From: Phycisphaerales bacterium
GTDB lineage: Bacteria; Planctomycetota; Phycisphaerae; Phycisphaerales; UBA1924
Length of the DNA stretch: 9,799 bases
Reading direction: 5' to 3'
NCBI GenBank assembly: GCA_016764015.1
Contig: JAESSR010000180.1
Coordinates: 1 to 9,799, forward strand
The notes under the pieces were generated by a model. It was not told the DNA's origin, searched no databases, and worked only from the letters and a program-made list of their open reading frames with translations. Within the stretch, counting starts at the first letter, position 1. Each line of letters starts with the position of its first letter. Position numbers and translations under genes: made by a program. Below are positions 5,787-9,799 of the stretch, piece after piece.

Positions 5787-7799
5787 ATGAAGATTCGGAC
5801 AGCAGTTGGAGCAGGCTTGGTCGCGTCGATCGCGGGCATGGCCATGGCGCAGCCAACAATTGATGGCGTATATGACCCGGCGACAGAAGGTGCGTTCTAT
5901 TCAGATTTGATCTGGGTCCAGAACTTGCCAACAACTTTCGGCGACAACGAAAAGGGTGAGCGTCTTGGAGGCGATCTGGGCAATCCAGAAGCCGTGGTCA
6001 CCGGCACCGAAATCATGATCCCGCTCGCGGCACTGGGTAATCCAGGTGCATTCACTATCGCGGGTTGGATCAACTCAGGTGATCGCACCTTCCTCTCGAA
6101 TCAGCTCATCCATGACGGATTGCTCCCAGTCGATACTTCAAACATCGGCGGGCAACCGGACTGGAATACAGATCCACGGTTCCCCAACGAAGAGTTCGCT
6201 ACGGTGAACAGCTTTGCGTCGGGCACACCAATCGTCGATGGCACACTCGATGCTGTGTACGGCGCGGCTCACTTTATCCAAACCAACTTCACCGGCTTTG
6301 GTGATAACGGTGATGCAACCGACCAAGGTGGTGGCGGGTCAGAAATCGACGGGCTCTATGTCGCGTCCGATGGCACCAACCTCTACATCTTCATCGCGGG
6401 CAACACCGAAGCCAACGGCAACGCGCTTGACCTGTATATTGACACAGACTTTGGCAAGAGCGGTGCTTCGCTCCTCGGTGCCGGATCGGGTGTCGGTGCA
6501 TTCATCATTGATGCACAGTCGGGCATGATCTTCGACTCGGGCTTCCGTCCAAACTATGTGCTCAGTGTTGACTCCGAAGACAACGGCATGCGCGTTCCGC
6601 GTGCTCACTTTGGTGCGTTCTCAGGCAACAGCGCAACGGTCAATCTGCTCGGTACCATCAGCGGGTACGGCGCAGCTGGCGCGGGGGCCCTTAGTGGCGG
6701 CGATGCGGGTATCTCTGCTTCGTTGGCTGTGAATAACTCAAACATCGAAGGCGTCGGCGGTTCAGCGACCGATCCTACCCCAACAGCACCAGATGCTGAC
6801 TGGGCGTATGGCTCTGAGCTTGACAATGCACGCGTGTTCATCGACGAGCCAAACAATAAGATGTACCTCTTCCTCGCGGGCAATGTGGAAGGCAACTTCA
6901 ACAAACTCGTCCTTTTCTTTGACTCGCAGCCCGGCGGACAGAATGTGATCCTCGACAACAATGTGGATATCTCATTCAACGCGGTCAATAACATGTCGAA
7001 CATTACCTTTGATTCTGCATTCTCCGCGGACTACTTCATGGACATCAACCAGGGTGTCGATGGCGGCTCAGGAAACCTGATCCGTTTCGCAGACGCGGCA
7101 ACCATGCGCACCGAGGGTGCACTGATCGATCCGTTCTTCGGAGTGATCGTCGATTATGGTTCATTCGACGGCGGCGATGTGTCCGAGTTCCCGATGATCC
7201 CATTCGCGGGTCCACGCATTGATTTGCAGGACGGCTCGCTCGGCAGTCTCTTCGCAAACTACGGCCCACGCCTCTCGCAGATTGATCCGCTGAATCCAAT
7301 CGACAATCTCATCATGGTCGGGATCAACAACTCGAATGTTGATGGCGTCACCGAGTTTGATGCTTCGGGCGCAAGCTTAGTCAACACTGGTATTGAAATA
7401 TGCATCGATCTTGATGAACTCGGGTGGGATGGCGTACAAGACATTCTTGTCACCGGATGGATCGCAAGCAGCGGTTTTGACTTCATCTCCAATCAAGTGC
7501 TCGGTGGTATCGACGGCCCAGACAATGTTGGGCCTCGTGATGCTGACAGCGACGGCGTGAATGATCTTGATTTCAATGCAATCGCTGGCGAACAGTTCCT
7601 CAACTTGTCGAATCCAACCGTTGTAGATGATTGCCCCGCGGACTTCACTGGCGATGGCAACCTCAACTTCTTTGATGTCGCTGCGTTCTTGCAAGCATTC
7701 GGAACAATGGATCCGATCGCGGACTTCACCGATGATGGGTCATTCGACTTCTTTGATGTTGCAGCGTTCTTGGCTGCATTTGGGGCAGGCTGCCCATAA
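5787..7799 (+). CDS. Secreted modular protein with C-terminal GC-type dockerin, function unknown
   Basis: This is a 670-residue exported protein. The signal peptide MKIRTAVGAGLVASIAGMAMA is probably cleaved before Q22. Residues 23-608 consist of repeated modules with the recurring elements IDG...FGDN, LYxFxAGNxExN, a DSxFxxxY segment, NNSNxxGV, and TGxEIxI-x-L...GWI...SNQxL. The C-terminus carries two dockerin repeats: DFTGDGNLNFFDVAAFLQAF (619-638) and DFTDDGSFDFFDVAAFLAAF (646-665), ending GAGCP. Each has acidic or polar residues at the calcium-loop positions 1, 3, 5, 7, 9 and 12. In clostridia dockerins bind cohesins; in Phycisphaerae the GC-ending type is thought to act as a sorting or anchoring tail, which is not proven. 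No catalytic motif is visible. The start is fixed by AAGGGAG six bases before ATG 5787, and a strong terminator follows the stop. It lies between an amylase and a glucan-binding-like esterase, so a structural or glycan-binding role at the surface is possible but inferred. Confidence 0.9.
   Translation: MKIRTAVGAGLVASIAGMAMAQPTIDGVYDPATEGAFYSDLIWVQNLPTTFGDNEKGERLGGDLGNPEAVVTGTEIMIPLAALGNPGAFTIAGWINSGDRTFLSNQLIHDGLLPVDTSNIGGQPDWNTDPRFPNEEFATVNSFASGTPIVDGTLDAVYGAAHFIQTNFTGFGDNGDATDQGGGGSEIDGLYVASDGTNLYIFIAGNTEANGNALDLYIDTDFGKSGASLLGAGSGVGAFIIDAQSGMIFDSGFRPNYVLSVDSEDNGMRVPRAHFGAFSGNSATVNLLGTISGYGAAGAGALSGGDAGISASLAVNNSNIEGVGGSATDPTPTAPDADWAYGSELDNARVFIDEPNNKMYLFLAGNVEGNFNKLVLFFDSQPGGQNVILDNNVDISFNAVNNMSNITFDSAFSADYFMDINQGVDGGSGNLIRFADAATMRTEGALIDPFFGVIVDYGSFDGGDVSEFPMIPFAGPRIDLQDGSLGSLFANYGPRLSQIDPLNPIDNLIMVGINNSNVDGVTEFDASGASLVNTGIEICIDLDELGWDGVQDILVTGWIASSGFDFISNQVLGGIDGPDNVGPRDADSDGVNDLDFNAIAGEQFLNLSNPTVVDDCPADFTGDGNLNFFDVAAFLQAFGTMDPIADFTDDGSFDFFDVAAFLAAFGAGCP
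7641..7784 (+). repeat. Tandem dockerin repeats (two calcium-loop units)
   Basis: The units at 7641-7703 and 7722-7784 encode DFTGDGN... and DFTDDGS... and share the core FFDVAAFL-AFG. They remain similar at DNA level (ttctttgatgt...gcgttcttg) but differ at third positions, so the duplication is old and kept by selection on the protein. Confidence 0.85.
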
Positions 7800-7848
7800 T
7801 CTTAAATATGCTCCGTAGGCATTGAGCTTGCGGGGATTACAAATCTCG

Positions 7849-7881
7849 GGCGTCCGTGTTCAACTGCACGGACGCCTTTTT
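7849..7881 (+). terminator. Rho-independent terminator after the dockerin-protein gene
   Basis: A perfect 10-bp GC-rich stem GGCGTCCGTG/CACGGACGCC (7849-7858 and 7867-7876) encloses an 8-base loop and is followed directly by five T residues (7877-7881). It lies 49 bases after the stop codon at 7799. It should end the upstream transcript and gives the esterase gene a need for its own promoter within 7882-7958. Confidence 0.93.
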
Positions 7882-7958
7882 CAAGCAAAGCGATCGTGAG
7901 TCCGATAGGATCAACCCTTTGTGGATATAGCTGTGAATCTCTCGATAGGAGCAGAACC

Positions 7959-8675
7959 GTGCAAGCAACTAAGTGTTGGTATTCCCTTGGTCTCATTGTT
8001 GTTGTGTTGAGCATATTTCAGATGCCAGCCTTGGGTGAGCCTGAGATGGTTCGTCCTGAGTCATTGGCTCAAGGATTCGTGCTCGTGGTGACCGATTCAT
8101 CAGGTGAAGCGAATAAAGACAACCCAATATACTTCGCAGGGAGTATCAACGGCTGGAATCCTGCGGATGAAGAATCCATGCTCTCTGGACGATCAGACCT
8201 GCGGTGGCAGATCGTGATTGACAAAGACTTGCAAGGCGTGAGTGTGCAGTTCAAGTTCACGCTCGGCGGATGGGATCGTGAAGAGCTCGACAGCGAGGGG
8301 AACTCAATACCAAACCGATCGCTGCCAATGGTTGATGTGTCAGAGCTCAAAGACGGTGAGCGCCCAGTGATTGAGCTTACAGTCATCGATTTTCGTGAGC
8401 CTGTATCGCTGGCAGAGCAGGTGCGTCAGTCTGGGTTCTATCATACGCTCGTAGTGACTGGCGATGTATCCCGATTGTCTGTCCAAGGCGGAGCCGGTGG
8501 AGCCGAGGCGATGACCCGTGATTTGCAGATATGGACTCCGCCCGGATACAACGATCCTGAGAATGCGGAGAAAATCTATCCGGTGCTGTACATGTTCGAT
8601 GGGCAAAATCTCTTTGAGCACATCCCCGGTTTGCCCGGCGAATGGGGTGCAGACGAGACCGACCAAGCTCGTTGA
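7959..8675 (+). CDS. 5' part of a frameshifted gene: signal peptide, starch-binding-like domain and start of esterase domain
   Basis: The frame from GTG 7959 reads 238 residues to a TGA at 8673-8675. The GTG is chosen because AGGAG lies seven bases upstream (7947-7951) and it gives a compact signal peptide VQATKCWYSLGLIVVVLSIFQMPALG; longer in-frame starts lack a ribosome binding site. Residues about 56-122 resemble the CBM20/CBM48-type glucan-binding domains attached to esterases: PIYFAGSINGWNPAD, then VQFKFTLGGWDREELDSEGN and SIPNRSLP. From about 188 an esterase D-like alpha/beta hydrolase begins: DLQIWTPPGYN, YPVLYMFDGQNLFE and GEWGADET. The frame stops immediately after this, before any catalytic residue. 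The rest of the domain continues in the +1 frame, so this is one gene interrupted by a frameshift, not a complete protein. If translated as it stands, it would be an export-ready binding domain with an unfinished hydrolase. Confidence 0.85.
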   Translation: MQATKCWYSLGLIVVVLSIFQMPALGEPEMVRPESLAQGFVLVVTDSSGEANKDNPIYFAGSINGWNPADEESMLSGRSDLRWQIVIDKDLQGVSVQFKFTLGGWDREELDSEGNSIPNRSLPMVDVSELKDGERPVIELTVIDFREPVSLAEQVRQSGFYHTLVVTGDVSRLSVQGGAGGAEAMTRDLQIWTPPGYNDPENAEKIYPVLYMFDGQNLFEHIPGLPGEWGADETDQAR

Positions 8676-9252
8676 GTCTGGGCAGATTGAGCCTGTGATT
8701 ATCGTGGGCATCCCGCACTCAGGAGCACATCGGCTCAGCGAATACCTTCCCTTTGGGTCATACAAGGGCGTCGAGGGCGATGGGCAAGACGCGATGGATT
8801 GGGTTGTTCATGAGGTCATGCCTCGCGTTGAGCGTGCATTTCGTGTCGGCACAACCCGAGAATCGAGATCCATCGGCGGCGCATCGCTCGGCGGCTCAAT
8901 GGCCCTCTACGGCTCAACAGCGTACCCAGAACTCTTCGCCAACGCGATCGTCGAGAGCCTGCCGATGATGGGCGACGAAGGGCATGGTGCGATGGAGTAC
9001 CTCTCGACAGTTAAGCGTTGGCCAGACAAGGTGTTCATCGGGATGGGCGGGCATGAAGTGGGCAATGACCCCGCCGATGACGAGCTCAACACCAAATACC
9101 AGCAATGGGCACAGATGATCGATCTTGGGCTCGCAGCATCGGGTATGGGCGATGATCAGAGGCTATTGGTCATCGAGCCGGAGGCCAATCATAACGAGAT
9201 CGCATGGGCGAATCGTTTCGAGCGGGCGTTGTTGTTTCTGTACGCGAATTGA
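8665..9252 (+). pseudogene. 3' part of the frameshifted esterase: catalytic half of an esterase D-like alpha/beta hydrolase
   Basis: This frame picks up exactly where the upstream half stops. It reads KLVESGQIEPVIIVGIPHSG, then EYLPFGSYKG and the nucleophile elbow GGASLGGS (Ser codon 8884-8886), and ends with EANHNEIAWANRF (His codon 9190-9192), the usual C-terminal catalytic His motif of the family. The Glu at 9055-9057 in GGHEVG is a candidate acid of the triad. The half has no ribosome binding site of its own near the junction, so it is the C-terminal part of the gene starting at 7959. The intact protein would be about 430 residues. Coding quality is preserved right to the stop, which argues that the break is recent or a sequencing error. 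The intact enzyme would hydrolyse an ester (acyl groups on a polysaccharide are a reasonable guess) outside the cytoplasm. Confidence 0.85.
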
Positions 9253-9292
9253 GCCCACAACTTTGCATCAAGAACATGGCATGAGACCGATG

Positions 9293-9323
9293 TATACTCA
9301 AACTACCAATGGAGGTTGAGTAT
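9293..9323 (+). promoter_or_regulatory. Possible -10 element and inverted repeat spanning the GHL10 translation start
   Basis: TATACT at 9293-9298 is a good -10 hexamer 23 bases before the ATG at 9322, but the -35 region is weak (AAGAAC at 17 bp spacing). Overlapping it, ATACTCAA (9294-9301) is the exact reverse complement of TTGAGTAT (9316-9323). The loop between the arms (9302-9315) contains the ribosome binding site GGAGG (9311-9315), and the right arm contains the first two bases of the start codon. If transcription enters from upstream, this would fold into a hairpin over the start; if it starts at the -10, the left arm is not in the RNA. Confidence 0.4.
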
Positions 9324-9699
9324 GCATTTATCACAGAGTTCTCGTCTACTCATGGGCATGATTGTGCTTGTCGCAGTGGTTGCGGGCTCAGGGTGTGTGA
9401 TCGTACGGAATCAAAGCCGAGCTGATCGAGAAGTGGACACAACACTCACCGACGATGTCTTCGGGCTCTGGGTGACGCGATGGGATTATCAATCAGAGGA
9501 CGACATCCGCTCGATCGTGCAAGATGCCTCTGCGATGGGCATCACCGATTTGTATTGGCAGGTTCGCGGGCAGGGCGACGCGTATTACCGCTCGAACTAC
9601 GAGCCTTGGGGCGAAGAGCTTACTGCTCCGAGAGTTGAAGAAGGTGTTGAGCCAGATCCATCTGGGCACACCTGCCGCTGCCGGCGTCGCTGTTCCTGA
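9322..9699 (+). CDS. Lipoprotein family-10-like glycosyl hydrolase (GHL10), N-terminal part, abnormal 3' end
   Basis: The start is ATG 9322, six bases after GGAGG. The N-terminus has a hydrophobic export signal ending AGSGC (Cys25), a somewhat unusual lipobox with Gly at -3. Residues about 47-100 match the start of the GHL10 glycoside hydrolase fold (YngK-like, PF02638): FGLWVTRWDYQSEDDIRSIV, then AMGITDLYWQVRGQGDAYYRS and YEPWGEEL. The strand-1 'G-WVTRWD' and the 'QVRG-GDAYY' motif are diagnostic. The family usually extends for another 300 or more residues, but here the frame ends at residue 125 in a Cys/Arg-rich tail (HTCRCRRRCS) with no family resemblance. The change falls about 9651-9670, where another coding frame begins, so only roughly 9322-9655 should be trusted as this gene. 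It probably hydrolyses a glycan at the cell surface; substrate unknown. Confidence 0.8.
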   Translation: MHLSQSSRLLMGMIVLVAVVAGSGCVIVRNQSRADREVDTTLTDDVFGLWVTRWDYQSEDDIRSIVQDASAMGITDLYWQVRGQGDAYYRSNYEPWGEELTAPRVEEGVEPDPSGHTCRCRRRCS

Positions 9700-9799
9700 T
9701 TTCTCCGTGGGTGGATCTGACCCTGACCCGGCTGTTCGATACCGACCGGGACGTAATGTTGAGTCAGGCCTGGCTGGCGGATGCCGCTCGCGCCTATGG
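9651..9799 (+). CDS. Fragment of an HSL-type alpha/beta hydrolase at the window edge, probably foreign to this locus
   Basis: In the frame starting at 9651 (after a TGA at 9648-9650) the DNA reads ARSIWAH, then LPLPASLFLISPWVDLTLT and later DVMLSQAWLADAARAYG to the edge. This matches the middle of hormone-sensitive-lipase-type esterases, where 'LPLPA...LLSPWVDLT' follows the nucleophile elbow and 'D-ML...WL--AARAY' comes after it. There is no start codon, ribosome binding site or N-terminal half, so it is a fragment, and the first few residues may not belong to it. The segment 9671-9799 is 85/129 G+C by hand count (66%), against 101/180 (56%) in 9361-9540, and uses CTG heavily for Leu. A chimeric contig end is the simplest explanation; a genuine rearrangement is possible. 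Confidence 0.5.

Noticed and set aside
5608..5790. A 60-codon frame in the dockerin-gene leader whose TGA overlaps the ATG at 5787 (ATGA), as in translational coupling
   Set aside because: There is no ribosome binding site before its ATG, the residue composition looks non-coding, and it runs through the repeats and palindrome of the leader. The dockerin gene has its own strong ribosome binding site.
6605..7003. Minus-strand frames inside the dockerin-protein gene
   Set aside because: They have no ribosome binding sites or recognisable motifs and lie antisense to a gene with signal peptide, repeats and dockerin.
7896..7958. Longer start of the esterase frame at GTG 7896
   Set aside because: No ribosome binding site precedes it and it would add a polar segment in front of the signal peptide. 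GTG 7959 has AGGAG seven bases upstream.
8667..8676. Programmed +1 frameshift at CGT TGA, like the release-factor-2 site
   Set aside because: It would give DETDQARESG, one residue shorter than the family spacing, and there is no upstream Shine-Dalgarno-like stimulator at the right distance nor a strong slippery codon. A 2-base loss explains the sequence better, though only read data can settle it.
9316..9321. TTG 9316 as start of the GHL10 gene
   Set aside because: It touches the GGAGG with no spacer. ATG 9322 is six bases downstream at normal spacing.
1..9799. tRNA, rRNA, CRISPR, insertion-sequence ends, defence or phage genes
   Set aside because: No cloverleaf, regularly spaced repeat array, transposase or integrase motif was seen on either strand.

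Overview
The window looks like a chromosomal segment of a planctomycete, most likely class Phycisphaerae. Three things point there: a secreted protein ending in a two-repeat dockerin that terminates in GAGCP (the 'GC-type dockerin' of these bacteria), a pseudopilin-like protein with the G|FTLIELLVVIAIIALL leader and a CPSD...H-X-DG body typical of the large planctomycete prepilin families, and several lipoprotein or secreted carbohydrate-active proteins. No RNA genes, CRISPR array, transposase or phage genes were found.

Left half (1-3326), minus strand, transcribed leftward: a prepilin-type protein (2337-3326), then a ribose-type (CUT2) sugar ABC permease (943-2229) and its lipoprotein sugar-binding protein (1-923, running off the left edge). 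The last two are 19 bp apart and surely co-transcribed. No ABC ATPase is present in the window. A compact 87-bp divergent regulatory region (3327-3413) separates this set from the right half.

Right half (3414-9799), plus strand: a lipoprotein GH13 alpha-amylase/neopullulanase-type enzyme (3414-5567); a 670-residue secreted protein of unknown function built from repeated and partly deleted modules and closed by a dockerin (5787-7799); a strong Rho-independent terminator (7849-7881); a starch-binding-like domain plus esterase gene broken by a frameshift near 8666 (7959-9252); and the start of a lipoprotein family-10-like glycosyl hydrolase (GHL10, from 9322).

Read together, this resembles a glycan-use locus: surface-anchored alpha-glucan hydrolysis, a glucan-binding esterase, a second glycoside hydrolase, and a monosaccharide importer divergently placed. 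That functional link is inferred from proximity. About the last 130-140 bases do not belong to the GHL10 gene: they encode a piece of an HSL-type alpha/beta hydrolase in another frame with higher GC, which suggests a chimeric contig end. The most notable features are this junction, the esterase frameshift, the mosaic dockerin protein, and a permease with an inserted extracytoplasmic domain.
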